A stretch of DNA of 64,000 nt from the NCBI GenBank assembly GCA_035294305.1, contig DATGLD010000030.1, positions 310,001 to 374,000 on the forward strand, given 5' to 3'. Below, one piece after another: positions 33,378-41,987 of this stretch. Below the pieces are notes generated by a model, which saw only the letters and a list, made by a program, of their open reading frames with translations, did not search any database and was not told the DNA's origin. A program made the translations under genes and the position numbers. Each line of letters begins with the position of its first letter. Within the stretch, counting starts at the first letter, position 1. Source of the stretch: DASRBN01 sp035294305. GTDB lineage: Bacteria > Chloroflexota > Ktedonobacteria > Ktedonobacterales > Ktedonobacteraceae.

Positions 33378-35015
33378 GTGATGCCTGGAAAGGGTATGGA
33401 GATGCCTGAACGGGTGGGACAACAACTCGGCAATTATCAGGTGGTCAAATTGCTTGGACACGGCGGCTTTGCCGATGTATATCTTGGCGAGCATATCTAT
33501 CTCAAAACGCAGGCGGCTATTAAAGTGCTCAAGATGGAAGTGGATAATGAGCAGCGCAATAATTTCCTCAATGAGGCGCGTACCATCGCGCATTTAATTC
33601 ACCCCCATATCATTCGCGTGCTGGATTTCGGCGTAGAGGGTTACACGCCTTTCCTGGTGATGGATTACGCGCCCAACGGCACCTTGCGGGAGCGCCATCC
33701 CAGCGGCACGCGCCTGCCACTTGCCACTATTCTTCTCTACGTGAAGCAGGTTGCTTCGGCCTTGCAGTATGCGCATGACCAGAATTTCGTACATAGGGAT
33801 GTCAAACCAGGCAATATGCTGATAGGCGCGCACGATGAAATTCTGCTGAGCGATTTTGGCATCGCGCTCGTTGCTCAGAACTCTTCTTCACAAAGCACGC
33901 AGGATACCGTCGGCACCGCTGCATATATGGCTCCTGAGCAAATAGAAGGCAGGCCGCGACCGGCCAGCGACCAGTATGCATTAGGTATAACCGTCTACGA
34001 GTGGCTCTGCGGAGAACGTCCATTTAACGGCCCGCTTACCGAAGTCGTCACGCAACAGCTATCGACCCCGCCGCCATCGTTGCGGGCAAAGGTGCCGGAG
34101 ATTCCGCCCGACCTTGAAGAAGCCGTGATGATGGCACTGGCGAAGAACCCGCACGACCGCTTTGCCACGGTAGAGGCTTTCGCCAATGCCCTTGAGCAAT
34201 CCACCCAGGCAAGAAAATATCCCGAAAGGGTATTGCGGCCAGTTTCGCCGCCTCAACCTCAAGCTTATTCAACGCAGCCTGCTATGTTCTTACCATCCCC
34301 AGGCCCGACGAGAACATCTCCCGCACCTCAGCAGTGGCAATCGAGTATGGCTCCCCAGCAACAGGTGCAGATGCCCCAGGCGAATAATCATGTTGTGAGG
34401 AAAGGTAAACCTGCAAGCGAATTGCCTTATGGCAAACTCGTCCCTTCAGGAGATTTGCAGGGAACGACAAGGAAGAGCAGTGTTTCGCGTCAAATAGCCG
34501 GTATGGTCATCGGTGTTGTGCTTTACGGGTGCGCGTATACATTCATTGGGACGCTGGCGGGCCATAACAACGAACTGGCGGGATATGCGCTGTTCAGTTT
34601 GACGGTGGTTATTCCGATTTTCTTTGGCGTGGTATTTGGTCCCCTGGTCGGTCTTGTCAGCGGCGGTGGCGGTTACTTGATGGGACATTACCTGAGTGGT
34701 AATCCTGCTTACTGGAATAATGGCCTTGGAATTGCCATCACAGGCCTGATCGCTGGTCTGGCCATGCTCAGGACGGGTGGGTATTATGGGAAATTTCGAG
34801 CTATCGTGACTGCCATATTATTCAGCATATTCGGCATCATTGTTGGCGAAGGCATTGTGGATTGTGGTAGTATCTCGGTCTCGAATGCCAATATGAAAAG
34901 CGCCGCCATAAACTTTGTCATCTTCACCCTGCTTGAACTGGTCTGTAGCCTCATCCTTTTGCCGATCCTGCTGGCAGTTTACAATCTGCTGACGAGAGGG
35001 AGCAGGCGGGCTTAA
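33378..35015 (+). CDS. Ser/Thr protein kinase fused to an S-component-like membrane domain
   Basis: This 545-residue protein begins with an intact Hanks-type kinase: glycine loop LGHGGFADV, Lys49 in AIK, HRDVKPGN at 139, DFG at 159-161 and APE. A Pro/Gln-rich linker (about residues 275-370) follows. The last 170 residues are a multi-helix membrane domain with VIPIFFGVVFGPLVGLV, SGGGGYLMGHYLSG and GLIAGLAM, closely similar to the ECF S component encoded 2 kb upstream. I infer a membrane sensor kinase whose input domain derives from a vitamin-binding protein. GTG at 33378 sits seven bases from AGAGGA; ATG 33381 is the alternative. Confidence 0.88.
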   Translation: MMPGKGMEMPERVGQQLGNYQVVKLLGHGGFADVYLGEHIYLKTQAAIKVLKMEVDNEQRNNFLNEARTIAHLIHPHIIRVLDFGVEGYTPFLVMDYAPNGTLRERHPSGTRLPLATILLYVKQVASALQYAHDQNFVHRDVKPGNMLIGAHDEILLSDFGIALVAQNSSSQSTQDTVGTAAYMAPEQIEGRPRPASDQYALGITVYEWLCGERPFNGPLTEVVTQQLSTPPPSLRAKVPEIPPDLEEAVMMALAKNPHDRFATVEAFANALEQSTQARKYPERVLRPVSPPQPQAYSTQPAMFLPSPGPTRTSPAPQQWQSSMAPQQQVQMPQANNHVVRKGKPASELPYGKLVPSGDLQGTTRKSSVSRQIAGMVIGVVLYGCAYTFIGTLAGHNNELAGYALFSLTVVIPIFFGVVFGPLVGLVSGGGGYLMGHYLSGNPAYWNNGLGIAITGLIAGLAMLRTGGYYGKFRAIVTAILFSIFGIIVGEGIVDCGSISVSNANMKSAAINFVIFTLLELVCSLILLPILLAVYNLLTRGSRRA

Positions 35016-35026
35016 CGTCTCACTAT

Positions 35027-35063
35027 GCCGGGGCATTCTGAGCGCAGCGAAGAATGCCCCGGC
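35027..35063 (+). repeat. GC-rich hairpin repeat after kinase 1 (family E)
   Basis: GCCGGGGCATTCT (35027-35039) and AGAATGCCCCGGC (35051-35063) form a perfect 13-base stem with an 11-base loop. It lacks a T-run. A related but degraded unit (CATTCTGAGCGAAGGGGAAG) lies near 43024, so it is probably a dispersed repeat that may also stop transcription. Confidence 0.6.
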
Positions 35064-35093
35064 CCACGTCTGAGGAATCAGCGGTTTATCCTC

Positions 35094-35122
35094 TTGACAT
35101 ATCCTCTACAAGCCTCTACAAT
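35094..35122 (+). promoter_or_regulatory. Promoter of the second kinase gene
   Basis: A consensus TTGACA (35094-35099) and TACAAT (35117-35122) are spaced by 17 bases, about 60 bases upstream of the kinase start. The second kinase can thus be transcribed independently of the first. Confidence 0.75.
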
Positions 35123-35181
35123 AAATCCATTAAAACAAAGTGACATGCTCGCATACATCTTTTCCCAAAAGAGGTGCAATG

Positions 35182-36891
35182 ATGGCAGACCGGACAAACC
35201 AGCGGCTTGGCAATTATCACATCGTTCGCCTCATCGGGCGCGGGGGATTCGCCGAAGTGTATCTCGCTGAGCATATCTACCTCAAAACGCAGGTTGCCAT
35301 CAAGCTACTACAGACGCGGGTGTCGAACGAAGACGATATGAAAGGTTTTCTTCAAGAGGCCCAGACCATTGCTCGCCTGATTCATCCCAATATCGTGCGC
35401 GTCACCGACTTTGGTGTGGATGGCGAAACACCCTATCTCGTTATGGACTATGCTCCCAATGGTACGCTGCGCCAGCGCCACCCAAAGGGTTCGGTTCTGT
35501 CGCTGCCCACGATTGTGACCTATGCAAAACAGGTGGCCGTAGCCCTGCAATATGCGCATGACGAAAAGCTGATTCATCGCGATATCAAACCTGAAAACAT
35601 GCTGCTTGGGCGAAAAGACGAAATTTTGTTGAGTGATTTTGGTGTCGCCCTGGTCGCTCAAAGTTCGCGTTACCAGAATACGCAGGATGTGGTGGGAACG
35701 GTAGCCTACATGTCCCCCGAACAGATTCAGGGGAAACCGCGACCGGCCAGCGATCAATATTCTCTGGGCGTTGTCGTCTACGAATGGTTGAGCGGAGATC
35801 GTCCTTTCCATGGCTCATTTACTGAGCTGTGTACGCAGCATATGTTTGCCGCTCCCCCGCCGTTGCGGGAGAAGGTTCCAACAATTCATCCTCTCGTTGA
35901 GCAGGTCGTATCTATGGCACTCGCTAAAGACTACAAGCAGCGCTTTGGGAGCGTGCAAGCGTTTGCCAATGCGCTAGAGCAGGCGAGCAAAATAGAGCAA
36001 TCAACCGAAACAAATGTGAAAGCTCCAACTCCGCCACCCCCTCCTAAGCCCGTATCAACGGTTCCACCAACCTTAGCCGCATCTCCCTCAGTGCCGCTAC
36101 AATCCTCTATTCCCCCGCAGCAACCCACTCCTATCCCAACACCACCCCCACCGCCTGTATCGGGTCATTCCTACCCATCTTATCCTTCTTATACGACCCA
36201 GCAATATGCATCCTATCCTCAGCAGCATGTACAGGGACCGGCTCAGCAGTCACCCACACGGAAGGTGAAAATATGGGGCATCGGATTGCGACAGGTTATT
36301 GCAATGAGCATAGGAACGGCTCTCTTTACTAGCGCCGGTTATGCCATCGATACCCTGGTTGTCCATGCTGCCGCCAGTTCATCATCCACACTGTTCAACC
36401 CTATTTTCCCATCCGTATCGAGCAGTTTTCTCGGCTACCTAAGCCTGGGCGGTCTCCTGACTGGCCTGATTTTCGTCATCCCCCTGTTCTTTGCTGTAGA
36501 GTTTGGCCCGTGGGTTGGAGTCATCGTAGCAGCAGCTGGGAACTGGCTTGCCGATACTATCTCTACCTACCGTGATTATTTTGGAGTACAGTGGTACTGG
36601 TATGTGGCGATTGCCGTTCTGGGCTTCGTTGCCGGTCTCTCTCTGGCCATCGCTCGGGGGCGGTTCAACAAATTCAGTAGTTTTTTCATCGCCCTATTTA
36701 TGAGCGCGGTCGCCATATTTCTTTATTTCCTTCTAGGTATTTTCGGCGACAGTAGAATCTATTCATACGTCCAAAGCAACTTTGGACCCGAATTAGTCGG
36801 CCTCACTCTCACTACTATGGTGAGCCTGATACCGCTTCTTATCGTGCTCCTGATTTACAACGCTGTCACCGGAAAAATGAGGCAGGCATAG
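35182..36891 (+). CDS. Second Ser/Thr kinase with S-component-like membrane domain
   Basis: This is a 569-residue paralogue of the preceding kinase. The kinase domain is intact: GRGGFAEV, Lys41, HRDIKPEN at 132, SDFG and SPE. The linker is strongly Pro-rich (PPPPPKP, PTPPPPP) with a Tyr/Ser segment (SYPSYPSYTTQQYASYPQ). The membrane domain opens with KIWGIGLRQVIAMSIGTALF, mirroring KIWSVGVRHIVFMALGAALY of the S component, and continues VIPLFFAVEFGPWVGVIVAAAGNWLAD and GFVAGLSLA. ATG 35182 (MADRTNQ) has GAGG seven bases upstream; ATG 35179 is also possible. Confidence 0.88.
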   Translation: MADRTNQRLGNYHIVRLIGRGGFAEVYLAEHIYLKTQVAIKLLQTRVSNEDDMKGFLQEAQTIARLIHPNIVRVTDFGVDGETPYLVMDYAPNGTLRQRHPKGSVLSLPTIVTYAKQVAVALQYAHDEKLIHRDIKPENMLLGRKDEILLSDFGVALVAQSSRYQNTQDVVGTVAYMSPEQIQGKPRPASDQYSLGVVVYEWLSGDRPFHGSFTELCTQHMFAAPPPLREKVPTIHPLVEQVVSMALAKDYKQRFGSVQAFANALEQASKIEQSTETNVKAPTPPPPPKPVSTVPPTLAASPSVPLQSSIPPQQPTPIPTPPPPPVSGHSYPSYPSYTTQQYASYPQQHVQGPAQQSPTRKVKIWGIGLRQVIAMSIGTALFTSAGYAIDTLVVHAAASSSSTLFNPIFPSVSSSFLGYLSLGGLLTGLIFVIPLFFAVEFGPWVGVIVAAAGNWLADTISTYRDYFGVQWYWYVAIAVLGFVAGLSLAIARGRFNKFSSFFIALFMSAVAIFLYFLLGIFGDSRIYSYVQSNFGPELVGLTLTTMVSLIPLLIVLLIYNAVTGKMRQA

Positions 36892-37033
36892 CGTAAAAGG
36901 GGAAGCATATCCCCTCTCCTCACCTCATCCTATTCCAAACAGGTACTATTTGCCCAAAAGGAATAATCCTTTGCCCGTTCCTGTTACCATAAGCAGAACG
37001 GATATATGGGGAGAGAAATGAGGGTATCTGATC

Positions 37034-37984
37034 ATGGCAAAAATATATGACGTTATCATTATCGGTTCGGGGCCGGCCGGCTATACTGCGGGGATTTATG
37101 CCGCGCGCGCTAACCTGTCGGTGTTGATGTTTCAGGGCTACCAGGTAGGCGGCCAGTTGATGCTGACCAGCGAGGTGGAGAATTATCCCGGCTTTGAAGA
37201 GGGCATTCTGGGGCCACCGATGATGGAGAAGTTCGAGATGCAGGCCAGGCGCTTTGGCACCGAGATGATCCCCGAAGATGTGAGCGCGGTCGATTTCAGT
37301 AAGCGGCCATTTAAGGTTACTGCCGATTCGGGTGATTACCTGGCTCGTACGATTATCATTGCGACCGGGGCAAGCGCGAAATGGTTGGGTTTGCCGAGCG
37401 AGACGCGCTTGCAGGGACGCGGCGTCAGCGCCTGCGCGACCTGCGATGGCTTCTTCTTCCGCAACAAGGATGTGGTCGTCGTCGGCGGTGGCGATACGGC
37501 GCTGGAAGAGGCGACTTTCCTGACCCGTTACGCCAGCCATGTCACGGTTATACATCGACGCAATAGCCTGCGCGCCAGCAAAATTATGCAGGATCGCGCC
37601 TTCAAGAATCCAAAAATCAGCTTTATCTGGGATACAGAGGTGGTTGAGGTCCTGGGCGATGATGCCGTGAATGGGGTGCGACTGCGCAATGTGAAGAATG
37701 GCGAGGAAAATGTCCTGCCAACGCAAGGATTGTTCCTGGCAATTGGACACGAGCCGAATACCGCGCTGTTCAAGGGCTTCATCGATATGGATGAAAAGGG
37801 ATATATTGTTCCCGCTGAGTATACAATGACGAATATTCCCGGTGTCTTTGCCGCCGGTGATGTCACCGACCACCGCTATCGCCAGGCAGTTACCGCTGCG
37901 GGTGATGGCTGTCGCGCCGCCATCGATCTGGAACGCTGGCTCGAGAGCCAGGGCGAGGATGTCGGCGTAGAAAACTGGAACTAA
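37034..37984 (+). CDS. trxB: Thioredoxin reductase
   Basis: This is a 316-residue low-molecular-weight thioredoxin reductase, passing electrons from NADPH through FAD to thioredoxin. It has the FAD motif GSGPAG near the N-terminus, the redox pair CATC in ACATCDG, the NADPH motif VGGGDTALEEA, and the C-terminal FAD segment GVFAAGDVTD. Length is normal. It is monocistronic, followed by a very long hairpin. Confidence 0.95.
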   Translation: MAKIYDVIIIGSGPAGYTAGIYAARANLSVLMFQGYQVGGQLMLTSEVENYPGFEEGILGPPMMEKFEMQARRFGTEMIPEDVSAVDFSKRPFKVTADSGDYLARTIIIATGASAKWLGLPSETRLQGRGVSACATCDGFFFRNKDVVVVGGGDTALEEATFLTRYASHVTVIHRRNSLRASKIMQDRAFKNPKISFIWDTEVVEVLGDDAVNGVRLRNVKNGEENVLPTQGLFLAIGHEPNTALFKGFIDMDEKGYIVPAEYTMTNIPGVFAAGDVTDHRYRQAVTAAGDGCRAAIDLERWLESQGEDVGVENWN

Positions 37985-37989
37985 TTTTT

Positions 37990-38072
37990 GGTTTGAGAAG
38001 CGGAACAGAAAATGCCAGGGAACCAACGCTTGTGGTTGGTTCCCTGGCATTTTCTGTTCCGCTTCTCAAACC
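37990..38072. terminator. Perfect 38-base-arm hairpin after trxB
   Basis: The segment 37990-38027 is exactly repeated in reverse complement at 38035-38072, with a 7-base loop (GCTTGTG). No mismatch was found over 38 pairs. It probably ends trxB transcription, though it lacks a T-run and is far longer than a usual terminator. Confidence 0.7.
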
Positions 38073-38077
38073 GGTAC

Positions 38078-38106
38078 TTGTCATGGAAATCGTATACCAG
38101 TATAAT
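38078..38106 (+). promoter_or_regulatory. Promoter of the MFS transporter gene
   Basis: TTGTCA (38078-38083) and a consensus TATAAT (38101-38106) are separated by 17 bases, directly after the long hairpin. Confidence 0.75.
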
Positions 38107-38176
38107 TTACCTCAAGCCTGATGTATAGGCGATAAAATGTAAGCTCCCGGTTTTTATTGAGAGGGGGTCGATACAC

Positions 38177-39547
38177 ATGGATGTTACCGAGAATCCAGGC
38201 GGGGTTGCTGTTAGCCCCCCTGGAACCGCACCGCAGCGTCGCGTTTCCCTCTTTGACCAGGTCAACATCAATGTCTTCTGGATTGCCAACAATTTTCACT
38301 GGCAGGCATTGCTCGCCATCGTCATTCCCAGCATGGTGGTCTACTTCCTGGGCAATGCCAACAAGGACATCAACCTCGCGCTGGTCGTCGTGTGGGGTAC
38401 GCTTGTCGCCTTCGTCGTCAACCCACTGGTCGGGGCCATCTCCGACTATGCCACCTTTCGCATCGGCCGCCGCCGCCCCTTTTTGATTATTGGCACGATA
38501 CTCAACGTCATCGCACTCATATTATTCGCGTTCTCCCCATTCTGGTTTTCCTCCACCGCGCTCCTCGTCACCTTTATTCTCCTGTTCTTATTGTTGCAGT
38601 TTAGCAACAACTTCGCCAATGCCCCCTGGGGAGCGATCATCGCCGACAACGTGCCACAGAATCAACGCGGCGTAACGGCCGGACTCTTTGGCCTCTTCAC
38701 CCTGCTTGGCACAATTCTGGGATCGCTAGTGGCCGGTATTATCGTCAACAAGAACAATCCCCTACCAGTGTATCGCAATGGGATTGTAGAAATCTTCGTG
38801 CTCATCGCGATTGTGCAAATCGTTTTTGTTGCGTATACGGCGTTGACTGTCAAAGAGACGCCATTGTCTTTAAGCGCGGGCCGAACGTTTCAACTCAGCA
38901 CCGTCCTGAAGAGGTTTTTCTTCAAACCTTCGCGCTATCCAGACCTCTCGTGGGTGCTGCTCGCGCGTCTGCTGGTGATGATGGGAATCTGGGGCGTCTT
39001 CTACTTTCTGCAGTACTATTTCGATGACGTGCTGGGTGGGCCCGGGGTGAAAACTATCATCTTCGGCTCGCAATTCTCCGGTGAGCAATTCTCCGGCACA
39101 TTATTCCTGCCCATCCTGCTGGTAGCGGCACTGCCCACCTCGATTATCGCGGGCTGGATCTCCGATCGTATCGGTCGTAAGGGGCTGGTCTACCTTTCGG
39201 GTGCGATGATGACGGTTGTGTGCCTCATCTTCATCCTCTTTCAAAGTCAATATGGAGCATTGATCGCGGGCATCTTCTTCGGCATCGGTTACGGGGCGTA
39301 TACCAGCGTGGACTGGGCGCTGGCGACTGATGCCTTACCACCGACCGACGAGGCCGGCAAATTCCTGGGCATCTGGTCGGCAATGGGCATTCTGCCGCAG
39401 GTGATCGGCATTACTATCGGCGCGCTCATCTTGCAAGCCTTGCGCAGCCTGCCCAATCACTTCGGCTACACTTCGTTGTTCCTGGTGACGATTGTATATT
39501 TCACGCTGGGGACGCTAGTGATTTATCAGGTTAAGGGAGTGAAGTAG
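38177..39547 (+). CDS. MFS transporter, GPH/SLC45-like
   Basis: This is a 456-residue, 12-helix major facilitator. The pattern LVGAISDYATFRIGRRRPFLIIG after helix 2, and a second such loop ISDRIGRKG, resembles sugar:cation symporters of the GPH/SLC45 type. It probably imports a sugar or glycoside, but the substrate is unknown. GAGGGGG precedes the start at good spacing. It has its own promoter and ends in a bidirectional terminator. Confidence 0.88.
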   Translation: MDVTENPGGVAVSPPGTAPQRRVSLFDQVNINVFWIANNFHWQALLAIVIPSMVVYFLGNANKDINLALVVVWGTLVAFVVNPLVGAISDYATFRIGRRRPFLIIGTILNVIALILFAFSPFWFSSTALLVTFILLFLLLQFSNNFANAPWGAIIADNVPQNQRGVTAGLFGLFTLLGTILGSLVAGIIVNKNNPLPVYRNGIVEIFVLIAIVQIVFVAYTALTVKETPLSLSAGRTFQLSTVLKRFFFKPSRYPDLSWVLLARLLVMMGIWGVFYFLQYYFDDVLGGPGVKTIIFGSQFSGEQFSGTLFLPILLVAALPTSIIAGWISDRIGRKGLVYLSGAMMTVVCLIFILFQSQYGALIAGIFFGIGYGAYTSVDWALATDALPPTDEAGKFLGIWSAMGILPQVIGITIGALILQALRSLPNHFGYTSLFLVTIVYFTLGTLVIYQVKGVK

Positions 39548-39549
39548 GT

Positions 39550-39609
39550 CAGAAGAGGCGTACCAGGTTGCCTATGGGTAGCCTGGCACGCCTCTTCTGG
39601 CTCGCTTTT
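39550..39609. terminator. Bidirectional terminator between MFS and S9 peptidase genes
   Basis: A 23-base stem (39550-39572 with 39577-39599) has a TATG loop; it carries two G-T pairs and one A-C mismatch. CTCGCTTTT follows on the plus strand. It serves two convergent genes. Confidence 0.7.
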
Positions 39610-41710
39610 AATCATACTCCTCCGGTCGAATCTCCACATATTTCAAGAACCACTCCAGCATCGTCTGCCACCGCCCGTAGAACTGGCTTTGCTTTGTGGT
39701 ATTCATGTGCCATGAGGCCGGGCCGCGCACGAATTCGACGGGAACCTTGCCCATCATCTTGAGCGCCATATAGAATTGTTCCGATTGCTCTATGGGGCAG
39801 CGCAGGTCATTTTCGGGATGGATGATGCACGTGGGCGTGGTGACGCGCGCGGCATAGGTAAGGGGCGAACGCTCGCGGTAATAGGCTTCGCGTTCGGGGT
39901 CCCAGGGATAGCCTTGCGCTTCCTTTACCATCCAGAAGCCGATATCTGAGGTGCCCACAAAACTGGCCAGGTTGGAGATACCGGCCATAGGAACGGCGGC
40001 CTTGAAGCGGTCGGTCTGTCCGATGACATACATGGTCATGTAGCCACCGTAGCTGTAGCCGGTTACTACCAGGCGCGCCGGGTCGGCAATGCCGCGCGCA
40101 ATACACGCGTCGACGCCAAGCATGATATCTTGAAAGTCCCAACCGCCCCAGTCGCCCACCACCTGGCGCATAAAATCCTGCCCGCGCCCGCTACTGCCGT
40201 GCGGATTGCAGTAGAAACTGGCAAAGCCCTGCGCCGCCAGGCACTGGAAGAATGGACTCATGCCTGTCGTGAACGTGCTATGCGGCCCGCCATGAATGCT
40301 TACCAGTAGAGGGTAGCGCACGCCCTCTCGCGCTCCGATTGGCCGTACAATCCAGCCATCGATTTCATCTCCATTGGCCCCCGCATAAGTAATGCGCTCA
40401 GGTATGCTCCAGGCAAACTGCTCCAGCTGGCGGTCGTGGAGATGCGTCAAACGCTCCATTTCCACGGATGCGGGTGCTTCGTCATCTTCGCCCTTTAGAG
40501 GTAACAGGTAGATTTCCCATGGATGAAGCAGCCGCGACTGTGCCAACAATACCCCCTGCTCGTTGGGAAACAAAGACAGGTGGGTGGTCAGATAGTCATC
40601 ATTCGTGAGGCGAGCGGGTGCATTTTGCGCGACATCCAGGCAATAGACATTGGCGGAACCACGTTCATTGACGAGAAAATAGACATATTTTCCATCTCTG
40701 CTCCATTGTGGACGGTATGGGCCGGGCAGTCCAAAATTGGAGACGGTTGGGGGAAAGGCATTGTTATCAATTTCATCCGCCAGCGCCTTGATCTTGCCGC
40801 CTTCGCGCCCGACAAGATACAGGCGCTCGTTACAAACATCTCCTTTGCGCATATCTTGATCGGCAATCAGGATCACGCGCTGACCATCGGGCGACCACGC
40901 ATAGCTGGCTATCTGCAAGGTTCCATCAGTAATGCAGCGAGCATCTCCCGTCTCGTGGTTGATCAGCCACAGGTCGGTGACCATGGAGCCGTCTCGATCT
41001 TCGTTTCGATTGCATAATACAGATATTTCCTGGCTATTGGGCAGCCAGCACGGCAGCCCATGGTCATAGTCGCCAGAGGTGAGGCGTCGAATGGCGGCTG
41101 GATCAAGCGTAATATCGTCGCTGGATGGCGCGGGCATCACGAAAAGCTGATCGAACCTTTCGAAGAGGCCACGTCCATCGAGGCGATACCAGATTTTGTT
41201 GATGGTACGCTCGTGAAAACGTTCCGCGTCCTCGTATTTCTTCTTATCAGCCCCCTCCAGCGTTTTGCGCCCCACCAGCAGGTCATCGTCGTCTGTTGGA
41301 AATGCGCTGGCGACCAAGGCGATCCACTGCCCATCAGGCGACCAGGCAGCATCGTTGACTCCATGCAGCATATTCGTGAGTTTGCGGGCTTCGCCGCCAT
41401 CGGTGTTAATCACCCATAATTGCTTCTTTTCTTCTTCGCGGTTGGATATGAACAGCAGGTGCAGACTATCGGGGGCCCAGGTGGGATTCAGGTCATTTTT
41501 GCTGCCGCTTGTCAGCTGGCGCGCCGTCCCTATGGCGTGTCCATGCTCATCGAGATGGAGCAGCCAGATGGCATTTTGCCTGGTATCTTTTGCTTTATCC
41601 TTGCTCTGCATCACGAATGCTACGCGCCTGCCGTCCGGGGAAAGCGCGATATTGCCCATTTCTTTGAATTGCCAGACATCATCATAAGAAAGTTTGCGGG
41701 TTGCTGTCAT
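39608..41710 (-). CDS. S9 prolyl-oligopeptidase-family peptidase
   Basis: This is a 700-residue alpha/beta-hydrolase peptidase resembling acylaminoacyl-peptidase. An N-terminal beta-propeller of WD40/TolB-like repeats (FKEMGNIALSPDGRRVAFV, AAWSPDGQWIALVAS and others) shields a C-terminal catalytic domain. The nucleophile motif is GYSYGGYM, with HGGPH as the oxyanion region and late Asp and His in IHPENDLRCP and SWHMN. No signal peptide is evident, so it probably trims oligopeptides in the cytoplasm. AAAGG precedes the start. Confidence 0.92.
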   Translation of the reverse strand: MTATRKLSYDDVWQFKEMGNIALSPDGRRVAFVMQSKDKAKDTRQNAIWLLHLDEHGHAIGTARQLTSGSKNDLNPTWAPDSLHLLFISNREEEKKQLWVINTDGGEARKLTNMLHGVNDAAWSPDGQWIALVASAFPTDDDDLLVGRKTLEGADKKKYEDAERFHERTINKIWYRLDGRGLFERFDQLFVMPAPSSDDITLDPAAIRRLTSGDYDHGLPCWLPNSQEISVLCNRNEDRDGSMVTDLWLINHETGDARCITDGTLQIASYAWSPDGQRVILIADQDMRKGDVCNERLYLVGREGGKIKALADEIDNNAFPPTVSNFGLPGPYRPQWSRDGKYVYFLVNERGSANVYCLDVAQNAPARLTNDDYLTTHLSLFPNEQGVLLAQSRLLHPWEIYLLPLKGEDDEAPASVEMERLTHLHDRQLEQFAWSIPERITYAGANGDEIDGWIVRPIGAREGVRYPLLVSIHGGPHSTFTTGMSPFFQCLAAQGFASFYCNPHGSSGRGQDFMRQVVGDWGGWDFQDIMLGVDACIARGIADPARLVVTGYSYGGYMTMYVIGQTDRFKAAVPMAGISNLASFVGTSDIGFWMVKEAQGYPWDPEREAYYRERSPLTYAARVTTPTCIIHPENDLRCPIEQSEQFYMALKMMGKVPVEFVRGPASWHMNTTKQSQFYGRWQTMLEWFLKYVEIRPEEYD

Positions 41711-41829
41711 GGAGAACCTTTCTATAGCTTCTTTTTAGCTAGCGGATGAGAGGTATGCGTTGAAAGAAGTGATATAGGATAAGCAGGCCAATAATGGTTT
41801 TTCACAACGTATTCCGGTAAGGAATGCGC

Positions 41830-41901
41830 GGGCCGATTTATCGCGCCCAGCGCCGATAAATCGGCCCCTACGCGGCGAAGCCGTAGGGGCCGATTTATCG
41901 G
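41830..41901. repeat. Alternating hairpin repeat, family C
   Basis: GGGCCGATTTATCG (41830-41843) pairs with CGATAAATCGGCCC (41854-41867). The same GGGGCCGATTTATCGG then recurs at 41886-41901, joined by a CTACG/CGTAG stem. The middle arm could pair with either side, so two structures are possible. Related units occur at 49970 and 57700. Confidence 0.65.
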
Positions 41902-41987
41902 CTTCATGTACGTTACCCGAATCCTTTGCTAAAGCGTCTCATTGCGCCTCTCACGGCATACCCAGCATTCAATTGCTGTAGTATCAA

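Noticed and set aside
36920..38050. A 376-codon minus-strand frame opposite trxB
   Set aside because: It is antisense to a clear thioredoxin reductase; the long opening is a codon-bias shadow.
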